DNA of 55,634 nucleotides from Candidatus Caccoplasma merdipullorum (GTDB lineage: Bacteria > Bacteroidota > Bacteroidia > Bacteroidales > G3-4614): the NCBI GenBank assembly GCA_017694415.1, contig JADIMW010000067.1:1-55634 (forward strand), read 5' to 3'. Under the pieces are notes generated by a model, which saw only the letters and a list, made by a program, of their open reading frames with translations, ran no database searches and had not been told where the DNA came from. A program made the translations under genes and the position numbers. Below, piece by piece: positions 1 through 7,902 of the stretch. Numbering within the stretch: the first letter of the stretch is position 1; each line of letters begins with the position of its first letter.

Positions 1-593
1 AAGAACCAGCCAGATGCCTGATGTACGCCGGCTGCATATATCGTTACGCCAAATTCATTGCCGGAATCCATTGCATTAAGGAATGCCCGGTTACCGGAAT
101 AATCGACATATTTAAAGCAATACTGATTTGCTGCACAATCGGTTGAGATGCCTGTCGATGAGGACAACTGCAAATCCCATACTACGCCTGTGCCGGTCAT
201 TGTTAACGGAGTGTTAATTGCTGATGAACCGTCCTCGGCTGTTGCACCGGCCGGTACGGTTATACGCAAACCACTCTCTTTGTTTACCAGATATACATGC
301 GACTCTGTGCCATCTCCGGCTGATTCCAGACGCCACATATAACTTCCTGAAAGTATTGCTTCAGGGATTCCTGTAGTAAACTGTTCCGTTACGAGTTTTG
401 ATCCGTCGTACTTCAGGAAGCGGTACTGTCTGTCCGTTGCTGTCAAATGCGATGACATAAGCGTGTACCATACCGGGGCTTCCGAAGTGCTTACAACCGG
501 TACTGTACTACCCGCAATAGGTGTTACGGCTGCTTGTGTATTTCCAAATACACACACCGCAGCAAGCATAAGTCCGAGTATTTTTTTCATCAT
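1..593 (-). CDS. Secreted protein, N-terminal part (C-terminus beyond window)
   Basis: The reading frame starts at the tandem ATGs at 593-588 and stays open to base 1, giving about 197 visible residues. It opens with a signal peptide (MMKKILGLMLAAVCVFGNTQA, Ala-rich cleavage region). The mature part has short beta-strand-like segments with the flavour of lectin/beta-trefoil modules (W-Y-T-L, F-L-K-Y-D-G, F-L-N-A-M-D), but no family is assigned with confidence. It is probably exported to the periplasm or cell surface. The gene faces away from a long AT-rich stretch with no neighbour gene close upstream. The product is incomplete, so a C-terminal sorting or catalytic domain may lie outside the window. 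Confidence 0.75.
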   Translation of the reverse strand, partial: MMKKILGLMLAAVCVFGNTQAAVTPIAGSTVPVVSTSEAPVWYTLMSSHLTATDRQYRFLKYDGSKLVTEQFTTGIPEAILSGSYMWRLESAGDGTESHVYLVNKESGLRITVPAGATAEDGSSAINTPLTMTGTGVVWDLQLSSSTGISTDCAANQYCFKYVDYSGNRAFLNAMDSGNEFGVTIYAAGVHQASGWF

Positions 594-819
594 AATAAAG
601 TTAATTGTGTTTTATAAAATAAGGGTTTTAGTTGTAAAACTATAGATATGCGAATATATACGCAAACATTATAACATTTTTAACCATCTTTTATCGTCGA
701 TTTGTGTTTTTTAACCATAAGCGGAGGCGATGTCTGTTCTTTTATTCTGTTGTTAATAATATATTATATATAATAAGTATATTATAATCTATTTGCTGTT
801 TTATAAAATATGTATGGAA

Positions 820-839
820 ATATATTTGTACAAATATAT
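820..839. promoter_or_regulatory. Perfect 20-bp palindrome, candidate operator
   Basis: ATATATTTGTACAAATATAT is its own reverse complement. It lies about 230 bp upstream of the secreted-protein start, in AT-rich DNA, and each half carries a TATTTG resembling part of a -7 box. It could be a binding site for a dimeric regulator; no cognate regulator is visible nearby. Confidence 0.3.
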
Positions 840-1243
840 AGTTTCTTTTTCTAAATTGTTACTATATCCGAATCTTTTTAATCTACCGGAATACTCTCTC
901 CGCCGAGAGGCTCGTATGTAGAATTGATGCTTGCCGGATGTACTGTTTTGCTTCTGCCGAAACTTTGACTTTTGGGTTTTTCTTGACGGCCTGCATATTT
1001 GATGTAAATATTGATAATAATCCTTCCGATAGGAAAACGGGGGAATGTGTTTTGTCCTTGTTTTCTTTTATATGCTGCTACAGGGTTTCTTTTTTCAGGC
1101 TTTTTATTGCGTTTTTTTTACGGGATTGCAGGCAGATATGACACCCTTTCGTTTTGTGTCCGATTATACCGAGCCGCAACTTGTATTCGATGTAGTTATA
1201 TGTAGTGGGCTTTTCATTATTAATCAGGAAAAACTTATATATC

Positions 1244-1407
1244 AAAAAAGGCGGAACCATTCATTGCTTATCCATATCCTGTGGTACCGCCAAGTACCTT
1301 GTCCGCAGATAAGCAGGAATGGTTCACGCCCAATTTGAGCGTGAACCTTCATATACTTACTCTCCGGACTTTCAAATTGGCGGTTTTCAGGATAGAGAAT
1401 AAGTGCT
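1244..1407 (-). ncRNA. Candidate structured RNA with terminator-like end
   Basis: Read on the minus strand, three nested perfect stems form one long arm: 1317-1325 with 1254-1262 (9 bp), 1308-1314 with 1266-1272 (7 bp), and 1294-1298 with 1283-1287 (5 bp). The arm is followed by CGCC and six T (1249-1244). Just upstream, a 9-bp hairpin (1339-1347 with 1321-1329) has a 9-nt loop (1330-1338) fully complementary to 1372-1380, allowing a pseudoknot or alternative pairing. That hairpin also shares 1321-1325 with the long arm, so the folds compete. A one-mismatch -7 box (AATATTTG, 1422-1415) would start the RNA near 1407. A 77-residue open frame (1475-1242) overlaps but looks non-coding. Family unknown. 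Confidence 0.45.
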
Positions 1408-1465
1408 AAAAGTTCAAATATTTTAGTACAAGAGGGATTGCTTCCCTTGATAATATTTAAATTGA

Positions 1466-1498
1466 AAGCCGACACAAAATTTCTTTTGTTGCCGGCTT
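1466..1498 (-). terminator. Probable terminator of the GGGtGRT operon
   Basis: AAGCCG (1466-1471) pairs with CGGCTT (1493-1498) and ACAAAA (1474-1479) with TTTTGT (1484-1489), around a four-base loop. It lies 20 bp past the stop of the GGGtGRT gene. The T-run after the minus-strand stem is weak (TCAATTT), so termination may be partial. Confidence 0.5.
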
Positions 1499-1518
1499 CC
1501 GTAATTGTTTGTATTGAA

Positions 1519-2529
1519 TTATTTGTTCAATGCTTGTGCTGCATCTACGGCGCATGCTACGGTGCATCCTACCATCGGGTTGTTTCCGATGCCGAGGAAT
1601 CCCATCATCTCTACGTGTGCGGGTACTGATGATGAGCCTGCAAACTGTGCGTCGCTGTGCATACGTCCCATCGTGTCGGTCATACCGTACGATGCGGGTC
1701 CTGCTGCCATATTGTCGGGGTGAAGGGTACGGCCTGTTCCGCCTCCTGATGCTACCGAGAAATAGGGCTTGCCTGCGAGTACGCGCTCTTTTTTGTAGGT
1801 TCCTGCTACGGGGTGCTGGAATCGTGTGGGGTTGGTGGAGTTTCCTGTTATGGATACGTCAACGCCTTCTTTCCACATGATTGCTACGCCTTCTCTTACG
1901 TCGTCGGCGCCGTAGCATTTTACTTTTGCACGGGGGCCGTTGGAGTATGCTATCTCGCGTACTACTTTGAGTTCGCCTGTGTAGTAGTCGAATTGTGTTT
2001 GTACATAGGTGAATCCGTTGATACGGGAGATTATTTGTGCGGCGTCTTTGCCGAGTCCGTTAAGGATGCAACGCAACGGCTCTTTGCGTACTTTGTCGGC
2101 TTTGGCTGCTATTTTTATTGCTCCTTCGGCTGCTGCGAACGATTCGTGGCCTGCGAGGAAGGCGAAGCATTTGGTTTCTTCGCGCAACAGCATGGCTGCG
2201 AGGTTTCCGTGTCCGAGACCTACTTTACGGTCGTCGGCTACCGAGCCGGGGATGCAGAATGCCTGAAGGCCTATTCCTATTGCTTCGGCTGCTTCGGCTG
2301 CTGTCTTGCACCCTTTTTTCAATGCTATGGCTGTTCCTACTACGTACGCCCATTTTGCGTTTTCGAAACAGATGGGCTGTGTCTCTTCACAGGTTTTGTA
2401 GGGGTCGAGACCATATTGTTCGCATATTGCGTTTGCTTCTTCGATGTCTTTTATACCGTTTGCGTTCAGGGCTGCGAGAATCTGTTTGATTCGACGGTCC
2501 TGGCTTTCGAATTTTACTTCTCTTATCAT
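1519..2529 (-). CDS. GGGtGRT family protein
   Basis: The 336-residue product carries the signature GGGTGRT (residues 262-268) followed by LHPDNMAAGP, which names this conserved family. Its biochemical role is not established. It is Cys-containing (for example C44, C54, C92, C322) and has no signal peptide, so it should be cytosolic. It lies 17 bp downstream of a NifU-N-like Fe-S scaffold gene and is clearly co-transcribed with it, which suggests a joint role in Fe-S metabolism of strict anaerobes (inference). The start at 2529 is supported by a strong Shine-Dalgarno sequence, AAGGAGG (complement of 2537-2543), unusual for this phylum. Confidence 0.9.
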   Translation of the reverse strand: MIREVKFESQDRRIKQILAALNANGIKDIEEANAICEQYGLDPYKTCEETQPICFENAKWAYVVGTAIALKKGCKTAAEAAEAIGIGLQAFCIPGSVADDRKVGLGHGNLAAMLLREETKCFAFLAGHESFAAAEGAIKIAAKADKVRKEPLRCILNGLGKDAAQIISRINGFTYVQTQFDYYTGELKVVREIAYSNGPRAKVKCYGADDVREGVAIMWKEGVDVSITGNSTNPTRFQHPVAGTYKKERVLAGKPYFSVASGGGTGRTLHPDNMAAGPASYGMTDTMGRMHSDAQFAGSSSVPAHVEMMGFLGIGNNPMVGCTVACAVDAAQALNK

Positions 2530-2546
2530 AGTCTTTCCTCCTTCTT

Positions 2547-3248
2547 TTATTCCTGTCGTGGGTCAATGTATTTTACTGCACCGGCCTCTTTGGAAAAACG
2601 TCCGTATGTTCCGGTTACTTTCTTCAATGCTTCGTTGGCATCGGTTCCTTTTTTTACTTCGTCCATGAATTTGCCGAGGTGTACGAACTCGTAGCCGCAT
2701 ATCTCGTCGTTTTCATCGAGCGCGAGGGTTTTGATATACCCTTCGGCCATTTCCAGATAACGGGGACCTTTTGCCAATGTTCCGTAAAGGGTTCCTGTCT
2801 GGCTGCGCAAGCCTTTGCCCAAGTCTTCGAGTCCGGCGCCTATCATCAGACCGCCTTCGGAGAAGGCCGACTGTGTACGTCCGTAAACTATCTGAAGGAA
2901 GAGTTCGCGCATTGCGGTATTTATCGCATCGCATACCAAGTCGGTATTGAGCGCTTCAAGAATGGTCTTGCCCGGCAATATCTCGGATGCCATGGCTGCC
3001 GAATGTGTCATACCTGAACAACCGAGTGTCTCTACGAGAGCTTCCTGTATTACTCCGTTCTTTACGTTGAGCGTGAGCTTGCAGGCTCCTTGCTGGGGTG
3101 CACACCATCCTACTCCGTGAGTCAAACCTGAAATATCGGTTATCTCTTTGGCTTTTACCCATTTGCCCTCTTCGGGTATGGGAGCGGGCCCGTGATTGGG
3201 GCCTTTTTTTACAACACACATGTGTTCTACTTCGTGTGAATAAATCAT
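2547..3248 (-). CDS. Iron-sulfur cluster assembly scaffold-like protein (NifU-N-like)
   Basis: The 233-residue product resembles the NifU/IscU N-terminal scaffold fold. It has clustered Cys motifs in G-W-C-A-P-Q-Q-G-A-C-K and E-T-L-G-C-S-G-M-T-H-S, and the M-A-S-E-I-L-P-G-K-T segment that follows the active-site loop in scaffold proteins. Such proteins hold nascent Fe-S clusters, but this longer variant, paired with GGGtGRT, is distinct from housekeeping IscU. It is the first gene of the operon. The start at 3248 is preceded by AGGAG (complement of 3258-3262). A separate SUF system is encoded at 26-31 kb, so this pair is probably specialised. Confidence 0.85.
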   Translation of the reverse strand: MIYSHEVEHMCVVKKGPNHGPAPIPEEGKWVKAKEITDISGLTHGVGWCAPQQGACKLTLNVKNGVIQEALVETLGCSGMTHSAAMASEILPGKTILEALNTDLVCDAINTAMRELFLQIVYGRTQSAFSEGGLMIGAGLEDLGKGLRSQTGTLYGTLAKGPRYLEMAEGYIKTLALDENDEICGYEFVHLGKFMDEVKKGTDANEALKKVTGTYGRFSKEAGAVKYIDPRQE

Positions 3249-3288
3249 AAGTTTTGCTCCTTTTGTGTTTAATATACTTTTCAGTGTG

Positions 3289-3320
3289 CGAAGTTACGGA
3301 TTATTCGCGGTTATTACAAA
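3289..3320 (-). promoter_or_regulatory. Promoter of the Fe-S scaffold/GGGtGRT operon
   Basis: On the minus strand, TTTG (3320-3317) is separated by 20 nt from TAACTTCG (3296-3289), close to the Bacteroidetes -33/-7 consensus TTTG and TAnnTTTG. The predicted start lies about 30-40 nt before the ATG at 3248. Confidence 0.5.
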
Positions 3321-3387
3321 ATTTTCGGGTAACACTTTTTCGTTATGTATTTATTTTTTTATATCTTTCTTTTTGGTATTGTCCTGT

Positions 3388-3418
3388 TTTGCAATGTTGA
3401 AAAAAAAGACGAACTTTG
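3388..3418 (+). promoter_or_regulatory. Candidate pfp promoter
   Basis: TTTG (3388-3391), a 19-nt spacer and GAACTTTG (3411-3418) match the Bacteroidetes promoter with one mismatch in the -7 box. It lies about 60 bp before the pfp start, back to back with the promoter of the GGGtGRT operon. Confidence 0.4.
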
Positions 3419-3480
3419 TGCTGTTTTATGTAATATGGATTGGAATATTTTTTTGATTCTATAATTTTTTAGTTTAGCGT

Positions 3481-5124
3481 ATGAAAAAAAGTGCTTTGCA
3501 GGCGGCTCGCGCCGCTTATCAACCTAAGTTGCCGAAGGCGCTGAAAGGTTCTCTGACAGTGAAAGAGGGTGCGGCTACTCAGTCGGTTGCCGACCAACAG
3601 GCTATAAAGGAGTTGTTCCCGAATACTTACGGTATGCCCGTGCTGACGTTCGAACCGTGTAATGATAAGGTTAATTATCCGGCTATAAACGTCGGCGTTA
3701 TTCTTTCCGGCGGTCAGGCTCCCGGCGGCCATAATGTTATTGCCGGCCTGTTCGACGGTATTAAGGCCATGAATGCTGATTGTAAACTTTACGGTTTCCT
3801 GCTTGGCCCCGGCGGTCTTATCGACCATAAATATATGGAGCTTACTGCTGATATTATAGATGAATATCGCAACACGGGCGGTTTTGACATTATCGGTTCG
3901 GGACGTACCAAACTGGAAACGGTTGAACAGTTCGACAAAGGGCTTCAGATTCTCAACCAGCTTAATATTAAGGCTCTTGTCATAATTGGCGGCGACGACT
4001 CCAACACGAACGCATGTGTTTTGGCTGAATACTATAAACAGAAGAATACGGGTATTCAGGTTATCGGTTGCCCGAAGACTATCGACGGAGACTTGAAGAA
4101 TGAGATGATTGAGACTTCGTTCGGTTTTGATACTGCCTGCAAGGTTTACTCGGAGGTTATCGGCAATATTCAGCGCGACTGCAACTCGGCCAAGAAATAC
4201 TGGCATTTTATAAAGCTTATGGGGCGTTCGGCTTCGCATATTGCTTTGGAATGTGCTTTGCAGACTCAACCCAACATTTGCATAATATCGGAAGAGGTTG
4301 AGGCTAAAGGACAGACTCTTAATGATATTGTGGATTATATTGCCGGTATCGTGGCTGCTCGTGCTGCCGACGGAAACAACTTCGGTACGGTGCTGATTCC
4401 GGAGGGGCTTATAGAGTTTATCCCTGCCATGAAGAAACTTATTGCCGAGCTTAACGACTTCCTCGCTGTTAATGGCGACGAGTTTGCTAAAGTTCCGCAA
4501 AATGAACAAATCAGCTTTATAGCAAGTAAATTGTCGAAGGAGAATGCGGCTATTTATACGAGCCTTCCCGAGGGTGTTGCCCGCCAGCTTTCGCTCGACC
4601 GCGACCCGCACGGAAATGTTCAGGTTTCGCTTATCGAGACGGAGAAACTGCTCAGCGAAATGGTTGGCCGCCGTCTGGCTGAGATGAAGAAGGAGGGCAA
4701 GTATGTTGGCAAATTCTCGCCGCAACATCACTTCTTCGGTTATGAGGGGCGTTGTGCCGCTCCGTCGAACTTCGATGCCGACTACTGCTACTCGCTGGGT
4801 TACAACGCTGCAATGCTTATCGGTTCGGGCAAGACGGGTTACATGTCGTCTATCAGAAATACTACGGCTCCTGCCGATGAATGGATTGCCGGCGGTATTC
4901 CTGTTACGATGATGATGAACATGGAGCGTCGCCACGGCGAAATGAAACCGGTTATACAAAAGGCTCTGGTTAAACTCGACGGGGCTCCGTTCAAGCATTT
5001 TGCCGCTCAACGCGAGGAATGGGCCAAGAATACTTGTTATGTTTATCCGGGCCCGATCCAATACTTCGGCCCGTCGTCGGTTTGCGACCAGCCTACCGAG
5101 ACTCTTAAACTGGAACATCTTTAA
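3481..5124 (+). CDS. pfp: Diphosphate--fructose-6-phosphate 1-phosphotransferase
   Basis: This 547-residue enzyme reversibly phosphorylates fructose 6-phosphate with pyrophosphate instead of ATP, in glycolysis and gluconeogenesis. Visible motifs are GGQAPGGHN (77-85), GGDDSNTN (170-177), PKTIDGD (198-204) and MGRSASH (247-253). The second Asp in GGDD and the Lys in PKTIDGD are the hallmarks of PPi rather than ATP use. Length fits the long PPi-PFK type. It is monocistronic, with its own promoter and a strong terminator, and converges with the phage terminase gene. PPi-PFK is common in anaerobic Bacteroidales. Confidence 0.96.
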   Translation: MKKSALQAARAAYQPKLPKALKGSLTVKEGAATQSVADQQAIKELFPNTYGMPVLTFEPCNDKVNYPAINVGVILSGGQAPGGHNVIAGLFDGIKAMNADCKLYGFLLGPGGLIDHKYMELTADIIDEYRNTGGFDIIGSGRTKLETVEQFDKGLQILNQLNIKALVIIGGDDSNTNACVLAEYYKQKNTGIQVIGCPKTIDGDLKNEMIETSFGFDTACKVYSEVIGNIQRDCNSAKKYWHFIKLMGRSASHIALECALQTQPNICIISEEVEAKGQTLNDIVDYIAGIVAARAADGNNFGTVLIPEGLIEFIPAMKKLIAELNDFLAVNGDEFAKVPQNEQISFIASKLSKENAAIYTSLPEGVARQLSLDRDPHGNVQVSLIETEKLLSEMVGRRLAEMKKEGKYVGKFSPQHHFFGYEGRCAAPSNFDADYCYSLGYNAAMLIGSGKTGYMSSIRNTTAPADEWIAGGIPVTMMMNMERRHGEMKPVIQKALVKLDGAPFKHFAAQREEWAKNTCYVYPGPIQYFGPSSVCDQPTETLKLEHL

Positions 5125-5146
5125 TATTCTGGTGATTTTTATATCG

Positions 5147-5190
5147 GCAGGGCAGTGCGGCGTTTTAGGCCGTACTGCCCTGCTGCTTTT
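5147..5190. terminator. Bidirectional terminator between pfp and terL
   Basis: GCAGGGCAGTGCGGC (5147-5161) pairs with GCCGTACTGCCCTGC (5169-5183), with one G-T pair, around a 7-nt loop. A short T-run follows at 5187-5190. It separates two convergent genes and insulates each from the other. Confidence 0.8.
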
Positions 5191-5225
5191 ATCGCCTTTC
5201 GGGTTTATCGGGTGTCTCGTTTCTT

Positions 5226-7208
5226 TTATATTGTGGATTCGTTGAGGGGCTGTTTGCGCAATACTTTGTTTTCGTGTTTTTTTGACGGTAACGGCTCGGT
5301 GTAGCAGATGTATGTGCCGATACAGCGTGTTATGAGGATGTCGTCGTGGTGTCCGTCCATTGCGCCGTATGCTCCGTTGGGCTTGCGTTCGTAAACGTCG
5401 TGTTCGTAACAGGCGTTCATGTCGCGCTCTATGTAGCCGCCTTCGCGCAGCATCCTTATCTGATGGTTTACGAGGAGTGCTTTTGTTGAGCGGTTCATGT
5501 GGAATCCCCACCGTATGCCGGTGCTGCCGCGTATCATGTTGGCTGGTGGTCGGCTGTACAGGTTTTTATAGGTGTCGGCTATTGTTTCGAGTATGTATTC
5601 GGTGTCGCCTCCGTCGTAATTTTCGGTTTCGAGGGTGTTGCTTTCTATTACCAGCAGGGCGTTGTTGTAGTATGTTGCTATCTGGGCGGCTTTCCATGCA
5701 AGCAGGTCGTGGTCGCAATGCCCGCGCCACTGTGCTGCTATTTCGGGTACGCCACCGTGCATCATCCAGTATCGGTCGAATACGGCTATTACGGAATAGT
5801 CGGCTTTGTCGGACCGGCCGCCTATATCGACTACGGTTATATAGCGTCCTGTTATTTGGTCGCTTTTGTCGGGTTGGCTCCAGATTTTTAACCGTCCGTT
5901 TGTTTCGGCGGAAAACTTCACGTCGTCGAGGGCGGCTCTGCCCTGCTCTGCTTTTCCGTATATTTCGCCGGTCTGTTCGGGGTCGCGACACTCGCGACGC
6001 ATTTTTTCGACAAGACGGGCGTCGAATACACGGTCGCCGCTGTAATTGAAGGCTTCGACGTCGTCGGACGGGTATTCGGCCATCATGTCGGCATGTTCGG
6101 CGTATTCTTTGCGCTTTTTCCGATACCATGATATGGCTTCGAGCGTCGCGCCTCTTTCCCACAGGTATTTTTCGTAACTTGTCATCGTCTCGACAAATTT
6201 TTCGTAGTCGTCTATTGGCGAGCGGTAGATTTCTATTTCGTACCACGGCACGAATACGAACTTTTTATCGCTTTCGCCGCGCTTGGCACGCTGGCATTCT
6301 TTGTGGAAATAGTTGCCTGTTCCGTTGGCTGTGCTTTCCATTACTATTACGGAATAGGGTATCAGGGCTACGGAGCCGCATACGGATCGTACCAGCGACT
6401 CGGGTGTTTTTTGCGGCGTGGCCGGCCAAAAGGCGACTTCGGAGAGGTGTGCCATGACGGCATCGTTTCCGCGTATGGATTCGGGGGTTTCGGCCGAGCC
6501 TATCGTGATTCGGCATTTGGTCTGGTCGATTATGGACGTGTTGCCCATTTTCTCGAACGGGCGGAACCGCAACGGGGCATCGGAGGAGAGCAGCCACGGG
6601 GGATAGTTTTCCAACAGTTTGGAGTACATGCCTTTTATGTTGAGGGCGGAATCCTTGAGGTGGGCGCATATTACGCTGTTCCAGTTGTGGCAGTGTACGA
6701 GTTGTATCCATGCCATATATATCTGTACGAGGGTGGAACCTCCCCACTGTCGGGCTTTTAGCAGTATTATCCTTATGGGACGTCCTTTTTCGCGCATTGC
6801 CTCGAGTTCGGAGAGGAGACGCCGCTGGGGGCGGTTGAGACGGAACGGTACGTCGCGTTCGCCGGTTTTGTCTTTTATTTTTACGAACATTACCGACCAG
6901 AACTCGAAATCGTACTTTATTCTTATTTTCAGCCACCGTTTCCATACTTCGTCGCGCAACTCTTCATCGGCTTTCTTTTTCAGCTCTTTTTCGATAAAGA
7001 GGTCGATGCTGCCGTATTTTTTCAGCAGCGATACCATTTCTACCCTGTTCATCTGTTCGGGTATGTACTGTACGGGTATCGGGGCATCGGGCATGTCGAT
7101 TCGTACTCTGTTCCCGATGTTGCTTCCTTCGCCGGTTTCAGGGTGATATGGTGTCTGCTCGACGAGGTTGCGTTCTTTGTTTTTCGCAATTATCTCCTCT
7201 GCCTGCAT
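5226..7208 (-). CDS. Phage terminase large subunit (ATPase-nuclease)
   Basis: This 660-residue protein is a packaging motor of tailed phages: ATP hydrolysis drives DNA into the procapsid and the nuclease domain cuts it. Visible motifs are a Walker A-like KARQWGGST (151-159), Walker B ending in SE (256-257), the coupling motif STAN (292-295) and nuclease acidic residues D461 (V-V-D-I-G-G), E522 (V-I-E-S-N-T) and D622/D623 (G-H-H-D-D-I). All are intact. An open frame extends upstream to 7382, but MQAEEI at 7208 is the likely start because it clears the terminator and neighbouring gene upstream. It stands alone: no small terminase, portal or integrase is adjacent. Portal and capsid genes lie 14 and 45 kb away. 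Confidence 0.9.
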   Translation of the reverse strand: MQAEEIIAKNKERNLVEQTPYHPETGEGSNIGNRVRIDMPDAPIPVQYIPEQMNRVEMVSLLKKYGSIDLFIEKELKKKADEELRDEVWKRWLKIRIKYDFEFWSVMFVKIKDKTGERDVPFRLNRPQRRLLSELEAMREKGRPIRIILLKARQWGGSTLVQIYMAWIQLVHCHNWNSVICAHLKDSALNIKGMYSKLLENYPPWLLSSDAPLRFRPFEKMGNTSIIDQTKCRITIGSAETPESIRGNDAVMAHLSEVAFWPATPQKTPESLVRSVCGSVALIPYSVIVMESTANGTGNYFHKECQRAKRGESDKKFVFVPWYEIEIYRSPIDDYEKFVETMTSYEKYLWERGATLEAISWYRKKRKEYAEHADMMAEYPSDDVEAFNYSGDRVFDARLVEKMRRECRDPEQTGEIYGKAEQGRAALDDVKFSAETNGRLKIWSQPDKSDQITGRYITVVDIGGRSDKADYSVIAVFDRYWMMHGGVPEIAAQWRGHCDHDLLAWKAAQIATYYNNALLVIESNTLETENYDGGDTEYILETIADTYKNLYSRPPANMIRGSTGIRWGFHMNRSTKALLVNHQIRMLREGGYIERDMNACYEHDVYERKPNGAYGAMDGHHDDILITRCIGTYICYTEPLPSKKHENKVLRKQPLNESTI

Positions 7209-7274
7209 CTTGTTTGGTTTTTTGCCGCAAGTTACGGGGTTTTGGGGATGCTCTGCGAGTAAATTTATTAAAAG

Positions 7275-7304
7275 TAAAAAAGCCCCGGGTTCCGGAGCTT
7301 TTTT
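7275..7304. terminator. Bidirectional terminator between membrane-protein gene and terL
   Basis: The sequence AAAAAAGC, a CCGG/CCGG stem and GCTTTTTT form a compact hairpin with T-runs in both directions. On the minus strand it ends the 168-residue membrane-protein transcript, so terL is probably transcribed from its own start in 7209-7270. Confidence 0.65.
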
Positions 7305-7326
7305 TTGGGGGGGATGGTTATGGTTT

Positions 7327-7833
7327 TTACCGCCGTATTGCAACGACGGGAACGGTTCTGACTCGGTTCTTGTATATGCCAATTTGTTTTGCGCATTTTC
7401 CTGAAGGGATGGTGATTATCTGTTCGTCGTAATATGAGTTTTTGCCTTCTTCTAAAAACAGGACTTCCAATCCGGTTGGTATCGGAGTATCAAAGTCGTT
7501 CATCAATTCGCGTGCCAACGCATCGCCTGAATCCAGAACTCGAAAGATTTGAAACCTGTTTTTGCTTATGCAGTCTCTTTCTTCTTTGAATAGTGTTATT
7601 CCTTTATCGAGGGTTCGGTTTCCGACCTTCGTTCCGGCACTTGTATTTCCGTCTTCATTGTCTGTAAGGCTTCTTTGTTTTTCTACTATTTCTGTTTTTG
7701 CTTCGTCCGCGATATTTTCTTCTTCTTTTTGTTTTATGTATGATGCTATCTGGATAACGGCTGCCAAGATAAATGCTACTGTTAATCCGGCACATACGCC
7801 CATCATGAAGATAAATCCTTTTTCTTTTTTCAT
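7327..7833 (-). CDS. Small membrane-anchored protein of unknown function
   Basis: The 168-residue product has an N-terminal transmembrane helix (about residues 7-32, G-F-I-F-M-M-G-V-C-A-G-L then V-A-F-I-L-A-A-V-I), a charged Lys/Glu-rich linker, and a soluble C-terminal domain likely in the periplasm. I do not recognise a family. It lies directly upstream of the terminase in the same orientation but is separated from it by a terminator. Whether it belongs with the phage-derived gene or with the ABC protein gene behind it is unclear. Confidence 0.65.
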   Translation of the reverse strand: MKKEKGFIFMMGVCAGLTVAFILAAVIQIASYIKQKEEENIADEAKTEIVEKQRSLTDNEDGNTSAGTKVGNRTLDKGITLFKEERDCISKNRFQIFRVLDSGDALARELMNDFDTPIPTGLEVLFLEEGKNSYYDEQIITIPSGKCAKQIGIYKNRVRTVPVVAIRR

Positions 7834-7902
7834 ATTTTGATTATATTCCGTCTTTTGTTGTTGTTTGTATTGTTTTTTGATATGGTACTGCTACTGCGGC
7901 AG

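Larger units (their letters stand above)
594..1518. other. Gene-poor region between secreted gene and GGGtGRT operon
   Basis: This stretch of about 925 bases has no convincing coding frame; the short open frames in it have unlikely composition. The first 280 bases are very AT-rich and presumably hold the promoter of the secreted gene. It contains a perfect 20-bp palindrome (820-839), a small hairpin around 895-909, a candidate structured RNA on the minus strand (1244-1407) and a probable terminator for the GGGtGRT operon (1466-1498). Confidence 0.6.

Noticed and set aside
1242..1475. 77-codon minus-strand frame as a gene
   Set aside because: It overlaps the nested stems and terminator-like end, has no ribosome site and no recognisable sequence; the RNA reading explains the region better.
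1813..2694. 293-codon plus-strand frame across the GGGtGRT genes
   Set aside because: It is Cys/Phe/Tyr-rich, has no start signal, and lies antisense to two recognised genes.
3469..5511. 680-codon open frame on the strand opposite pfp
   Set aside because: It mirrors the well-supported pfp gene, has Arg/His/Asn-rich low-quality composition and no family features; it is a by-product of codon bias.
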